A stretch of DNA of 64,000 bases from Lewinellaceae bacterium (GCA_020636215.1 JACJYG010000008.1:103501-167500), one strand, 5' to 3'; counted from the first letter of the stretch, positions 8,776-18,021 are shown. A program made the numbers and translations. Notes: a model not told the origin generated them from the letters alone.

Positions 8776-10251
8776 TCAAAACCTGAATCCCAGTGTAAAT
8801 ACATACTGGTTTAGGGTTACATTATTCTGTACGATCTGCTCGGCAGATAAGGCGGTCAGGTAGGGCTTGTAATCCTCCTCAGTGCTGCGGCGCTGGTAGG
8901 CCAGGTCGATGAAAAAATTCTTTTCGCGAATACCAAAGCCCGCACTGATAGTGTTGCTGATGGTGGTATCGTCAATGAGGGGGGACTGTTGCAGGCCAAG
9001 GCCGGCGCGGAAGCGGAAGACCTCAAAGGCCAACTCCCCACCCAAACGGAGGTTCCAGGCGCCGCCCAGTTGGTTGGTGATCCCGGAATTGGCCTCGCGC
9101 TCTGCATCCGCAAAGCCGTCATAGCGCAATTCGTTGTTGCTGTAATCCACCCACTCGATCTCGGCGCTGAGAAATCCCAGCTTGTTATAGATGAAACCGG
9201 CGCTGCCGATCAGCCGCCAGGGAGTGCGCAGCTTATAGTCGAACAAACCGTCGGGCGATTCTGCACTGCCGCTGATCAGGTCGCCTGTGCCGTCATCGCT
9301 GGTGAGGTAGTTGTAATCCATGGTGGTGCGGTAACTGTCGCTCAGAGAGAATCCGGTAGGCGTATGTACGGCTAACCCCAGCCGCAGGGCCTGGTCCACC
9401 CGGTAGATCATGCCCAACTTGAGGTTGATGCCCGCCCCGGTAGTCGTTAGCCGCTCTGTGTAAGTGAGGTCCTGGAAGAATGGGACTTCATCGTTGACAT
9501 CCTCTTCCTGATAGCCCTTTTCTTCCCGAAAGTTGAGAAAGGGCACTCCAATGGTCGCGCCGATAAGCAGCCGCTCTTTATAATTTCCGGCAAAAGAAAA
9601 TACCAGCTCGTTGATGGAGCCCCGGGTATCCACACTTTGCTGCCGGCGAATGACGGCATCCGGAGCTAATTCAAAGTCGGATTCATAAAAGCCGTCTTGT
9701 GGGTTCTGGTCATAGAGCGCCTCGGCGTCAATGGCCACGCCGGATTCAAAATCGCTGATCCCTTCATCGCTGTTGGCTTGTTCCTGGAATCGGTCGACGA
9801 TGGAGCCTTCCGATTCGCCACGGTAGAAATAGTTCTGGTTAAAATTGGCCAGCCGGTTTAGGCCGATCCCAAAATTAAAGGTGGACCAGTTGGCCGATCT
9901 GGGACGGGAAGCCACTACCACGCCAAAAGCACTGAGGTTGAAATTGGTCCGGCTTTCTTCTATCGCGGCATTGGACTTGTCATTGACCAGCAAGGATTCG
10001 GTTCTGGCATTGTAGAAAGAAGGCGCGATGACGAATTCCGAAGAGCGGTACCAGCCCAGTCCGGCCGGGTTGGTGCTCAGTACGGAAAAATCCGACCCTA
10101 AAGCCCCCAAAGCCCCGCCCACACCGATGGAACGGGCCGTACCGTTCACTTCAAAATGGGAATATCGAAGCGCATCGGTAAAGGTTTGAGCGTTGAGCGT
10201 AAGGGTCAAGAGCGCAGTAAGCGCCAATAGAGAGAGAATACGATTAGGCAT
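8776..10251 (-). CDS. OmpP1/FadL-type outer-membrane transport protein
   Basis: Outer-membrane beta-barrel of 491 residues with a signal peptide (about 1-21, ending LNAQ). The N-terminal part has the family pattern ARSIGVGGALGALGSDFSVL, followed by NPAGLGWYRSSEF, matching the hatch region of FadL/TodX porins. Alternating polar and hydrophobic strands run to a C-terminal YVFTLGFRF that ends in Phe, as expected for barrel assembly. FadL-type channels move hydrophobic compounds across the outer membrane, but the substrate here is unknown. It lies downstream of the Tyr/Trp-rich secreted protein gene, separated from it by a terminator, and has its own terminator at 8694-8730. Confidence 0.86.
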   Translation of the reverse strand: MPNRILSLLALTALLTLTLNAQTFTDALRYSHFEVNGTARSIGVGGALGALGSDFSVLSTNPAGLGWYRSSEFVIAPSFYNARTESLLVNDKSNAAIEESRTNFNLSAFGVVVASRPRSANWSTFNFGIGLNRLANFNQNYFYRGESEGSIVDRFQEQANSDEGISDFESGVAIDAEALYDQNPQDGFYESDFELAPDAVIRRQQSVDTRGSINELVFSFAGNYKERLLIGATIGVPFLNFREEKGYQEEDVNDEVPFFQDLTYTERLTTTGAGINLKLGMIYRVDQALRLGLAVHTPTGFSLSDSYRTTMDYNYLTSDDGTGDLISGSAESPDGLFDYKLRTPWRLIGSAGFIYNKLGFLSAEIEWVDYSNNELRYDGFADAEREANSGITNQLGGAWNLRLGGELAFEVFRFRAGLGLQQSPLIDDTTISNTISAGFGIREKNFFIDLAYQRRSTEEDYKPYLTALSAEQIVQNNVTLNQYVFTLGFRF

Positions 10252-10291
10252 AAGATTGTTCTTTTGTTTAAAAAATGCTGGGGTTGTGGGG

Positions 10292-10331
10292 CAAAAAAAA
10301 GTGGGTGGAAATCATGACAACTCCACCCACT
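10292..10331 (-). terminator. Intrinsic terminator after the Tyr/Ser-rich protein gene
   Basis: A perfect 10-bp stem AGTGGGTGGA/TCCACCCACT (10300-10309 with 10322-10331) with a 12-base loop. On the - strand it runs into seven or more T residues. It lies about 43 bases after the stop of the - strand gene and 40 bases before the barrel gene start. Confidence 0.85.
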
Positions 10332-10373
10332 TTCCCTCTATATGTATGAATGTAAATTCAGCCTGTTAAGGAC

Positions 10374-11741
10374 TTAGTTGCCGCCTCGACGGCTCGGAGT
10401 AGTCGTTGAACGGCTACTGTTTCCACTGCTCGATGACCGGCTGCTGCCACTACTGCCACTGTTGTAGCTACGCGAAGAGCTTCCGCTGCTGCGGCTCGGG
10501 CTACTGCTGGGGCTATAGCTTCCGGAAGAACGGCTGGAACCGCTATTGCTACGGTTGTACCCCGAAGAAGACCGGTTGTTTGAACCACTATTACTCCGCT
10601 CATAAGTCCGTGGTGAACTGGAGCGGCTGTTGCTTCTTTCATTCACCCTTGGTGAAGGAGAAGGGCTGCTCGGCTGCGTACGGGAATTGTTCCGGTTCGA
10701 AGACGGCGGCGTATAATCGCGTCGCGGTTGGCTCGGCGGAGTATAGCTGCGCTCACGGGTATTGGAATTGTTCTGTTGTTGGTTGCGGTCATAGCGCGGG
10801 GTCGACGGCGTAGGGGTCACACTTCTTGGAGTCGTATCGTAGGTGCGGCTACGCGTGGTTGCCGTTTCCCGCGTTGTTACAGGGCTACGATTTATACCCG
10901 GGTCGGAAGTGGCGCCCGGATTGTCTTTCCGGCTGACACCATCATACACCTTTCCGGTCGGCGTCTGATTGTTGGTCACATCTTTCGGGGATTCCCGCTG
11001 GATACCTATCTCCCGCTTCGAAGTGTTAGGCACCCTGGACGTACCGTTGGTACGCGGGCCATAATAGGTGTTGTTAACGGTCGCCACCGTATTGTAGGTG
11101 TAGCCATTCCCCCAGGAGGGTGGGCAGTAGAAGTTGGAGTAACCACCACCGTAGAAACCGCCACCATAAAAGCTACTTCCGTAGAAGCCGCCCCCATAGA
11201 AACTAGGCCCAAAGGAGTTGAAGCCAAGATAAAAACTATTGCGCGGGCCCCACGGATTCCATGGGTTGTAACCCCATCCCGTATTCCAGGGGCTCCAGGC
11301 GTTATAACCAAAAGCGCCGCCGTACCACGGATCCCACCTGTTCCATCTGTTCCAGCGATTCCAGCTCCGGTAGGAATAGAAATCATCATAGATCAGCACG
11401 GTCACGCCAGGCGTGAAGAAGGGGTCGTAATAGTACCGGTCAATATATACCGGGTCAAAATAACTGAACCCGTAATAAGGACGGTGGAAACGGCGAATAC
11501 GGGACGAATAGTAATAGTCATAGTCATCGTCATAATGGCCGTATTCAGCATTGTCATAGCCTTGGTCATCATTGGTGACGTAGTTGTCATTGCCACCACT
11601 CCTATAATTATTGTTACTGTAGTTGTATTCACTATCGACATCCGGATTGTAGTACAGGTCGTCATATTGCCCGAAGGCATTGGCGCCCACACCTCCAACA
11701 AGGAGAGCGATCAGAAATACGGTCAATCTATAGCTTTTCAT
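10374..11741 (-). CDS. Secreted low-complexity Tyr/Trp/Gly- and Ser/Arg/Pro-rich protein
   Basis: A 455-residue protein I cannot assign to a function. From the ATG at 11741 it has a signal peptide (about 1-24, ending NAFGQ). An acidic Tyr/Asp/Asn-rich stretch follows (about 25-85), then an aromatic block (about 90-235) with WNRWNRWNRW and repeated SFYGGGFYG units. A short polar linker leads to a long disordered tail (about 290-455) made of Ser, Arg, Pro, Asn and Gly, with many SSGSSRS-like units. An upstream ATG at 11792 would add 17 residues that spoil the signal peptide. Similar proteins, sometimes annotated as vitellogenin-like, neighbour proS and a FadL-type gene in other Bacteroidota, as I recall. 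A structural or adhesive surface role is only a guess. Confidence 0.78.
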   Translation of the reverse strand: MKSYRLTVFLIALLVGGVGANAFGQYDDLYYNPDVDSEYNYSNNNYRSGGNDNYVTNDDQGYDNAEYGHYDDDYDYYYSSRIRRFHRPYYGFSYFDPVYIDRYYYDPFFTPGVTVLIYDDFYSYRSWNRWNRWNRWDPWYGGAFGYNAWSPWNTGWGYNPWNPWGPRNSFYLGFNSFGPSFYGGGFYGSSFYGGGFYGGGYSNFYCPPSWGNGYTYNTVATVNNTYYGPRTNGTSRVPNTSKREIGIQRESPKDVTNNQTPTGKVYDGVSRKDNPGATSDPGINRSPVTTRETATTRSRTYDTTPRSVTPTPSTPRYDRNQQQNNSNTRERSYTPPSQPRRDYTPPSSNRNNSRTQPSSPSPSPRVNERSNSRSSSPRTYERSNSGSNNRSSSGYNRSNSGSSRSSGSYSPSSSPSRSSGSSSRSYNSGSSGSSRSSSSGNSSRSTTTPSRRGGN

Positions 11742-11801
11742 AAAGGCAGTTTTTAATGTAATTACCGGAACTCTCTGTACTTCTAACAACACGTAATTTA
11801 T

Positions 11802-11809
11802 TACTTTTG
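11802..11809 (+). promoter_or_regulatory. Candidate -7 box upstream of proS
   Basis: TACTTTTG matches the Bacteroidota -7 consensus TAnnTTTG exactly. No TTG is seen at the usual -33 distance, so support is partial. Transcription from here would give a leader of roughly 190 bases containing the hairpin at 11923-11966. Confidence 0.4.
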
Positions 11810-11920
11810 TGCCTAATTTTTAGTTAAAGGCTTTTTAAAGTGCCGCTTACGTCTTGTTAATGTCCATAACCAGGAACTTATTCCATTGTTTAGACGTAGT
11901 GGAAACACTGGGGTAACACG

Positions 11921-11966
11921 CCTTAACACAACAGTAAGAACCGTTAAGGATGTGTTAATTTTTTTT
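11921..11966 (+). promoter_or_regulatory. Attenuator-like hairpin in the proS leader
   Basis: TTAACACA (11923-11930) can pair with TGTGTTAA (11951-11958), directly followed by eight T residues (11959-11966): an intrinsic-terminator shape. A competing stem, CCTTAA (11921-11926) with TTAAGG (11944-11949), uses part of the same sequence. No + strand gene lies upstream to be terminated, and proS starts 43 bases downstream. Conditional termination of proS transcription is therefore the simplest reading. This is inference, not shown. Confidence 0.5.
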
Positions 11967-12009
11967 ATAATCAACTGGCATTCAAAGGTAGATAAAAGAA
12001 ACCAAATTC

Positions 12010-13503
12010 ATGGCGAAGGAAATTACGAACCGTACCGAGAATTATTCGCAGTGGTACCTGGATATTGTAAAAAAGGCTGACCTGGCGGATAACTCTGCTG
12101 TCCGCGGCTGTATGGTTATCAAACCTAATGGTTATGCCTTATGGGAAAACATGCGCGACCAACTGGACCGCATGTTCAAAGAAACCGGCCACGTCAACGC
12201 TTATTTCCCGCTGTTCATCCCCAAGAGTTTTCTCAGCCGGGAAGCCCAGCATGTCGAAGGCTTCGCTAAGGAATGCGCCGTGGTGACCCACCACCGCCTG
12301 ATGAATGACCCTGATGGCAGCGGCGTCATCGTCGACCCTTCCTCCAAACTGGAAGAAGAGCTGATTGTCCGGCCGACGTCAGAAACAATTATCTGGGACA
12401 CCTACCGGGGCTGGATACAATCCTATCGCGACCTCCCATTGCTCATCAACCAGTGGGCCAATGTGGTGCGCTGGGAATTACGCGTTCGCCAGTTCCTGCG
12501 TACCGCCGAATTCCTCTGGCAGGAAGGCCATACTGCCCACGCAACGAAAGCCGAAGCAGTAGCGGAAACGCTGAGCATCCTGGATATTTACACCCGCTTC
12601 GCAGAGGAGTATATGGCCATGCCGGTGATCAGAGGTATCAAAACAGCTAATGAACGCTTTGCCGGCGCCGAAGAAACCTACTGTATCGAGGCCCTGATGC
12701 AGGATGGCAAAGCACTACAGGCCGGAACATCCCACTTTTTAGGGCAAAATTTCGCCAAAGCCTTCGACGTGAAGTTCCTTAATGAAAATAACATCGAAGA
12801 GTACGTTTGGGCGACCTCCTGGGGCGTCTCTACCCGCCTCATCGGCGCCCTGATCATGGCCCATTCCGATGATGACGGCATGGTCATACCTCCAAAGCTC
12901 GCCGCCACGCAAGTGATCATCGTCCCCATCCCGAAACCATCACCGGAAATCGGAGAAGCTGCCGACAAGGTCATGAAGGCGCTTCGGGCGAAGGGCATTA
13001 GGGTCAAATACGACCTCGATGACAAAAAACGGCCGGGCTTTAAATTCGCTGAACACGAAATGAAAGGCATCCCTGTGCGGCTCGGCATTGGTATGCGCGA
13101 CCTGGAAAACGGCCAGGTGGAAGTAGCCCGCCGCGATACCAAGGAAAAAAAATCTGTGCCCTTCGATGGCGTGGCAGACTATGTCGCCCAACTCTTAGAC
13201 GATATCCAGCAAAACCTCTTCGACCGGGCCCGGCTGTTCCGCGATACCCATACCACTAAAGTGGATAATTTCGACGACTTCCGCAGCCTGATCGAAACAC
13301 CACGGCCAGAACTGTCTGAATCTTGGGGAGGGGGCTTCATCTCCGCCCATTGGGATGGCACCACGGAAACAGAACTGAAGATCAAGGAATTGACTAAAGC
13401 CACTATCCGCTGCATTCCTCTGGATGCCGAAAAAGAAGCCGGCCAGTGCATCCTGACCGGCAAACCCTCTCAGGGCCGGGTGCTCTTTGCTAAGGCGTAT
13501 TGA
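12010..13503 (+). CDS. proS: Proline--tRNA ligase, short archaeal/eukaryotic-like type
   Basis: Charges tRNA-Pro with proline in the cytoplasm. The 497 residues, with no INS editing insertion, identify the short ProS type 3 found in Bacteroidota. Class II synthetase features are visible: the motif 2 region (INQWANVVRWELR, then FLRTAEFLWQEGHTAH), an anticodon-binding domain (about 285-390, starting VIIVPIPKP) and a C-terminal zinc-type domain ending ILTGKPSQGRVLFAKAY. It starts at the ATG at 12010, after a leader with an attenuator-like hairpin. An octamer repeat array begins 37 bases after its stop. Confidence 0.96.
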   Translation: MAKEITNRTENYSQWYLDIVKKADLADNSAVRGCMVIKPNGYALWENMRDQLDRMFKETGHVNAYFPLFIPKSFLSREAQHVEGFAKECAVVTHHRLMNDPDGSGVIVDPSSKLEEELIVRPTSETIIWDTYRGWIQSYRDLPLLINQWANVVRWELRVRQFLRTAEFLWQEGHTAHATKAEAVAETLSILDIYTRFAEEYMAMPVIRGIKTANERFAGAEETYCIEALMQDGKALQAGTSHFLGQNFAKAFDVKFLNENNIEEYVWATSWGVSTRLIGALIMAHSDDDGMVIPPKLAATQVIIVPIPKPSPEIGEAADKVMKALRAKGIRVKYDLDDKKRPGFKFAEHEMKGIPVRLGIGMRDLENGQVEVARRDTKEKKSVPFDGVADYVAQLLDDIQQNLFDRARLFRDTHTTKVDNFDDFRSLIETPRPELSESWGGGFISAHWDGTTETELKIKELTKATIRCIPLDAEKEAGQCILTGKPSQGRVLFAKAY

Positions 13504-13518
13504 TGTGAATGCGTGAAT

Positions 13519-13616
13519 GTGAGAATGCTGAAATGGACGCATTCTCACATTCTCACATTCTCACATTCTCACATTCTCACATTCTCGCATTCTCACATTC
13601 TCGCATTCTCGCATTG
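13519..13616 (+). repeat. Octamer tandem repeat with inverted leader
   Basis: Nine head-to-tail copies of an 8-base unit (ATTCTCAC or ATTCTCGC) fill 13541-13612. Five identical copies come first, then a mixture of the two variants. Just upstream, GTGAGAATGC (13519-13528) is the reverse complement of GCATTCTCAC (13539-13548), so the transcript can fold a hairpin into the array. The tract lies between proS and the large cyclase gene and is prone to slippage. Confidence 0.9.
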
Positions 13617-13832
13617 AAGCCCCCCCACCTCAGCCCCCCGGTAAAATTTTCCCTTCCCCTCGGCGTTAACACTTGTTGTATTGCCACACATTTAAAAAAA
13701 AACAAACTGAAAGTGGCAAGGTGGCCCGTTTGTCCGGCCTCCTTCCCCGGCAAAGCCATTCAGGGGATTATTATCAGGCATCGCCATAAATTCGTAATTT
13801 GCCATTTCAATCCAGAACGAGTACTACAATTC

Positions 13833-16800
13833 GTGAAGAACCTTATTCCACATTTCATTCAGGACCAATTTCAGAATGGCCAAAGCCAGGGCCAACTGGA
13901 GGCATACACTATGTTTGTGGATCTTTCCGGCTTCACGCCATTGACAGAGTCCCTCATGCGGCAGGGCAACCGGGGGGCAGAGCAGCTCTCTAATATCCTC
14001 AATGAAGTGTTTGAACCTCTGGTGCGCCTGGTGTATGCAAAAGGTGGCTTTATCCCCTATTTCGCAGGGGACGCCTTTACCGCTATTTTCCCTGCCTCCC
14101 AGGATGGCATGAATGGGCGGGAGATCGTTCATGCCGCCATGATGGCGCGCAACCACTTCAGCCAGCGGCAGTTCCGGTTCAGCGACTTTACCATCGGCAT
14201 TAAATTTGGCCTGTCCTACGGCGTCGTTGAGTGGGGCATCGTGGGCAATCAATACAAATCCTTTTATTTTCGGGGCGCCCCTATCGATGGCTGCGCCGAC
14301 AGCCAGATGGAAGCAGAAGGGCAGGATATTGTGATCGACGAAGCCCTGCGCCTGCAGCTGGCTAAAGGGCAATTTTCACTGGAACCCCTCGAACCCGGCT
14401 TCTACAAGGTACGTGGTAATGTGCCTGTAAAAGACGAGCCGGCCGCCGCCGCTACAATGCCGGAACTCGACCGGCAGGTGGTCTTGCGATTTTTACCCGA
14501 AGCAGTGGCCCGTTATAAACAAGAAGGGGAATTCCGAACGGTCATCTCCGTATTTATTTCCTTTGACGGAGTAGAAAACCATGAAGCCCTCAATGATTTT
14601 GCTTCCATTGTCCTGGAACAGATCAATAATTTTTCCGGCTATTTCAAAGAGATTGATTTCGGCGATAAAGGGGGCGTCATGGTAGGCTTCTTCGGCGCGC
14701 CGGTTTCCTTCGAAAACAATACCGACCGGGCCTTGGAATTTGTCTACTTCCTGCGGGAAAACCTGACCGGGCTGACCGAAAAAACCGGCCTGCGTTATCG
14801 CGCGGGCGTTACCATCGGCACCGCTTATACCGGAATTGTGGGTGGTGTCGAACGTTGCCAATACGCTGCCGTCGGCAATCACGTCAATCTGGCCGCACGC
14901 TTGATGACTTATGCCGAATGGGATGAAGTATTGGTGGACGTCGATATTCAAAAGAACCGGCATTTTCATTTCCTGCATCGCGGGGATATCCAATATAAAG
15001 GCATCAAGGGCAATGTGCCTACTTTCAAGCTCACCGGCCGCAACTATGAAAGCCGCGCTGCCTACACCGGCGAAATGATCGGGCGCGATGCAGAATTAAA
15101 GCGGCTGATCGATAACACAGAACTTCTTTTTGAAGGCAATTCGGCTGGCATTGCTTATATCTACGGTGAAGCAGGCATCGGCAAAAGCCGCCTGCTCCAT
15201 GAGTTGAAAAATATATTGTACGGACAACAACTTGTGCAATGGCATACTTGCCAGGCCGACCAGATACTGAAAAAGCCCTTCAACCCTTTCATATATTTCC
15301 TGAAAAATTACTTCGAGCAATACACAGAACGGCCTTCCCAGGCGAATCGCCAGAATTTCGAAGGCCGTTACCTCCAATTGCTGGATAAACTATCGGCCAT
15401 CCAAAAACCGGAAGCAGCCTTAGTCCGCCGGGAACTGATCCGGACCCGCTCGGTACTGGCTGCCTTGATCGGACTGGATTTTGAGGATTCCATCTGGGGC
15501 CAGCTCGACGCCAAAGGCCGGTATCAAAATACGCTTTCTGCTATAATAAATCTGCTGGTCGCCGAATCCCTTCACCAACCGGTGATTGTAGAATTGGAAG
15601 ACGGACACTGGCTGGACGACAACTCCCGGGAATTGCTTACGGAGTTTATCCGGCAAATGGGCCGGTATCCCCTCTTTCTGGTCGTCACCTCCCGCTACAA
15701 GGATGATGGTAGCAAACCCGAGATCATTAACCGGGGACTATTGGCCGATATGGGCCTTCCGGTTTTAGAGATCGACCTCAATACCCTTCATCCTGATTCC
15801 GTCAAGGCCTTCGCAGAGACCCGGCTGGGCGGAAAGATCAACGATGAATTTTTCGAACTGCTGGTCCGTACTTCCAACAGCAATCCTTTCTACCTGGAGC
15901 AGATCCTCGAATATTTTACAGAAAGTAACCTGATCGATAAGGAAGCCGGCCAGTGGGCCATCCGCGATAAAAATATTAAGCTATCGAGTTCCATCAATGC
16001 TATTCTGATGGCCCGTATCGACCGGCTTTCCAATCTGGTAAAAGAAACTGTAAAAGCCGCAGCGGTTATCGGCCGCGAGTTCGAAGTGCCCATTTTGTCG
16101 GAAGTCATGAAAAGACAAGAAGATTTCATTCGGCGCAATGGGAATTCGGCCACGCTACTCAAGGAACAGATCAAACGGGCGGAAGAAGGCCAGATATGGC
16201 ATGCGATGAATGAACTGCGGTATATCTTCCGCCATTCTCTGCTGCGGGAAGCAGCCTATAGCATGCAGCTGCGTACCCGTCTCCAGTGGCTGCATCAGAT
16301 GATTGCCGAGTCCATTGAGACTATCTACAGTGAAAAGCTGGAGGAACGATACGTCGACCTTGCTTTCCATTATGACCAGGCCGGCGTCTTTGACAAAACC
16401 TGCGAATACCTCCTTAAAGCAGCCGACCATGCCCGAAGCAATTATCAGAATCAACAGGCCCTGGAATACTACGAACGTTTACTGAAAAGGCTGGGGCGCC
16501 AGAAAGATACCGCCGACCAGATCCAAACCCACCTCAAAAAGGGCAAGGTGCTGGAACTGATCGGTAATTGGGATGAATGTGAACAAGCTTACGAGCGAGC
16601 GCTGAAACTGGCCAAGCAATCGAGAGATGTCCTCCTGCTCGGCCAGGCCAACAACAGCCTGGGCCGCCTATTGATGCTTAAGGGTGACTATTCCAAAGCG
16701 ATGCGCTTCCTGCAAACCGCCGCCGGCCTGTTTGAGTCAATCGACGACCGGGCCGGTAAAGCCAAAGCCTACGGCAACCTGGGCAACCTTTATTTCCGGC

Positions 16801-17855
16801 AGGGTGAATACGACGAAGCCAAAGATTTCTTCGAACAAAGCATCAGCATCGGCCACGACGCCATCGACCCTACCGCTAACGCTCAGGTGGCTGCCAACCT
16901 CGGCCTTACCTTTATGAACCAGGGCAATTATGACGAAGGCATCCGATGCCAAAAGGCGCAACTGGACATCTGTGAGCGCCACAACGACAAACAAGGCATG
17001 GCCACCTTGTATACTAATATGGGAATTGTCTTCTTCGAAAAAGGAGACTACGATGCCGCTTTGGAAGCCTATCAACGAGGGCTTAGCCTTAGTGAAGAAC
17101 TGGGGAATAAAATGCTTACTTCTATCGCGATCGGATGCATTGGCAGTGTCTATGAACGCAAAGGGGACTACCAGCGCGCGATGGAAAACTTCCAGCATGA
17201 CCTGGAATTGTGCGAGGAACTGGGGGACAAACAGGGCATTGCCATTGCGCTGGGCCTCATTGGTGAATTACATAGCATAGAAGGGCACTTCCACAAGGCT
17301 ATCGAATACTTGCAGAAGAACCTCATGCTCTGTGAAGAACTCGGCTACCAAAAGGGCATCGCCAAAGCAGTAAATACCCTGGGCGACGTATTTTACTTTA
17401 CCCGCCAATATGATCGTTCCCTACACTTCTATGACCGGGCCATCGAAGTAACCCGCAGGATCAACAACCGGCTGGTGCTGGGGTACAGCCTGGTGGAAAA
17501 AGGAATCGTGCTCCTGGAACTGGGCGAACTGGATGACCTGGATGAGGTCGTCCGGGAAGCGCTCGATATCGCCAATGAACTCGGTAATCCAGACCTATTG
17601 TTCGAGGCCCAGGTTCTTTCCGCCAATCAACAACACGCAAAAGGCCAGAAGGAAAAAGCGATCACGATATTGAAAGGCCTGGAAATGCAACCGTTAAGCA
17701 TCGATCAAAGTGCTAGTGTCAATTTCGAACTTTACCGCTTGCTCCCGGATGAACCCCAGTACCGCACCCGCGCCCTCGAACAATATGCAAAGCTCTATTC
17801 CGCCACCCCTCGATACAGTTTCAAAGTTCGGCTTGCTAAGCTGGAAGAGGCATAG
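13833..17855 (+). CDS. Double class III cyclase domain protein with AAA ATPase and TPR array
   Basis: A cytoplasmic signalling protein of about 1340 residues. Cyclase domain 1 (about 20-190) keeps the metal Asp30 in VDLSGFT and Asp80 in FAGDAF but lacks the usual Asn/Arg motif. Cyclase domain 2 (about 235-395) lacks both metal Asp residues but keeps Asn352 and Arg356 in VNLAARL. A P-loop ATPase follows with Walker A GEAGIGKS (about 445-452), then a helical region and at least eight tetratricopeptide repeats (about 850-1300; e.g. GNLYFRQGEYDEAKDFFEQS). The start is uncertain. The frame is open back to 13509 through the octamer array, which is unlikely to be protein. I use GTG 13833; ATT 13797 would keep an NPERVLQ segment that may belong. 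It probably makes a cyclic nucleotide or has become a regulatory ATPase. Confidence 0.85.
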   Translation: MKNLIPHFIQDQFQNGQSQGQLEAYTMFVDLSGFTPLTESLMRQGNRGAEQLSNILNEVFEPLVRLVYAKGGFIPYFAGDAFTAIFPASQDGMNGREIVHAAMMARNHFSQRQFRFSDFTIGIKFGLSYGVVEWGIVGNQYKSFYFRGAPIDGCADSQMEAEGQDIVIDEALRLQLAKGQFSLEPLEPGFYKVRGNVPVKDEPAAAATMPELDRQVVLRFLPEAVARYKQEGEFRTVISVFISFDGVENHEALNDFASIVLEQINNFSGYFKEIDFGDKGGVMVGFFGAPVSFENNTDRALEFVYFLRENLTGLTEKTGLRYRAGVTIGTAYTGIVGGVERCQYAAVGNHVNLAARLMTYAEWDEVLVDVDIQKNRHFHFLHRGDIQYKGIKGNVPTFKLTGRNYESRAAYTGEMIGRDAELKRLIDNTELLFEGNSAGIAYIYGEAGIGKSRLLHELKNILYGQQLVQWHTCQADQILKKPFNPFIYFLKNYFEQYTERPSQANRQNFEGRYLQLLDKLSAIQKPEAALVRRELIRTRSVLAALIGLDFEDSIWGQLDAKGRYQNTLSAIINLLVAESLHQPVIVELEDGHWLDDNSRELLTEFIRQMGRYPLFLVVTSRYKDDGSKPEIINRGLLADMGLPVLEIDLNTLHPDSVKAFAETRLGGKINDEFFELLVRTSNSNPFYLEQILEYFTESNLIDKEAGQWAIRDKNIKLSSSINAILMARIDRLSNLVKETVKAAAVIGREFEVPILSEVMKRQEDFIRRNGNSATLLKEQIKRAEEGQIWHAMNELRYIFRHSLLREAAYSMQLRTRLQWLHQMIAESIETIYSEKLEERYVDLAFHYDQAGVFDKTCEYLLKAADHARSNYQNQQALEYYERLLKRLGRQKDTADQIQTHLKKGKVLELIGNWDECEQAYERALKLAKQSRDVLLLGQANNSLGRLLMLKGDYSKAMRFLQTAAGLFESIDDRAGKAKAYGNLGNLYFRQGEYDEAKDFFEQSISIGHDAIDPTANAQVAANLGLTFMNQGNYDEGIRCQKAQLDICERHNDKQGMATLYTNMGIVFFEKGDYDAALEAYQRGLSLSEELGNKMLTSIAIGCIGSVYERKGDYQRAMENFQHDLELCEELGDKQGIAIALGLIGELHSIEGHFHKAIEYLQKNLMLCEELGYQKGIAKAVNTLGDVFYFTRQYDRSLHFYDRAIEVTRRINNRLVLGYSLVEKGIVLLELGELDDLDEVVREALDIANELGNPDLLFEAQVLSANQQHAKGQKEKAITILKGLEMQPLSIDQSASVNFELYRLLPDEPQYRTRALEQYAKLYSATPRYSFKVRLAKLEEA

Positions 17856-17941
17856 GGGACAGGGCTCTTTTCACAATTCCATATGAGGGAATAGCACGCC
17901 ACCGCGCCTACAATGGCATCAACTTAAGGAATGGTGAGCTT

Positions 17942-17973
17942 TTTAGGAGGTGACTTCGAGTTCACCTCCTAAA
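17942..17973. terminator. Hairpin 1 inside the MITE-like element
   Basis: A perfect 12-bp stem TTTAGGAGGTGA/TCACCTCCTAAA (17942-17953 with 17962-17973) with an 8-base loop. It has a T-run on either strand, so it could act as a bidirectional terminator between the convergent cyclase and ATP-grasp genes. Confidence 0.65.
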
Positions 17974-17989
17974 TTGGAAGCCCCGAAAA

Positions 17990-18021
17990 GTAAGGGGATG
18001 AGCGGGAAGTCATCCCCTTAC
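17990..18021. repeat. Hairpin 2 inside the MITE-like element
   Basis: A perfect 12-bp stem GTAAGGGGATGA/TCATCCCCTTAC (17990-18001 with 18010-18021) with an 8-base loop, the same geometry as hairpin 1 but a different sequence. Confidence 0.75.

Noticed and set aside
10728..11756. Long + strand open frame opposite the Tyr/Ser-rich gene
   Set aside because: It is a complementary shadow of the repeats. Its translation is an Ile/Val/Arg-rich string without a signal peptide or domain.
13509..13832. N-terminal extension of the cyclase frame through the octamer array
   Set aside because: The translation (SHSHIL repeats) is a by-product of the repeat, and the cyclase domain begins after 13833.
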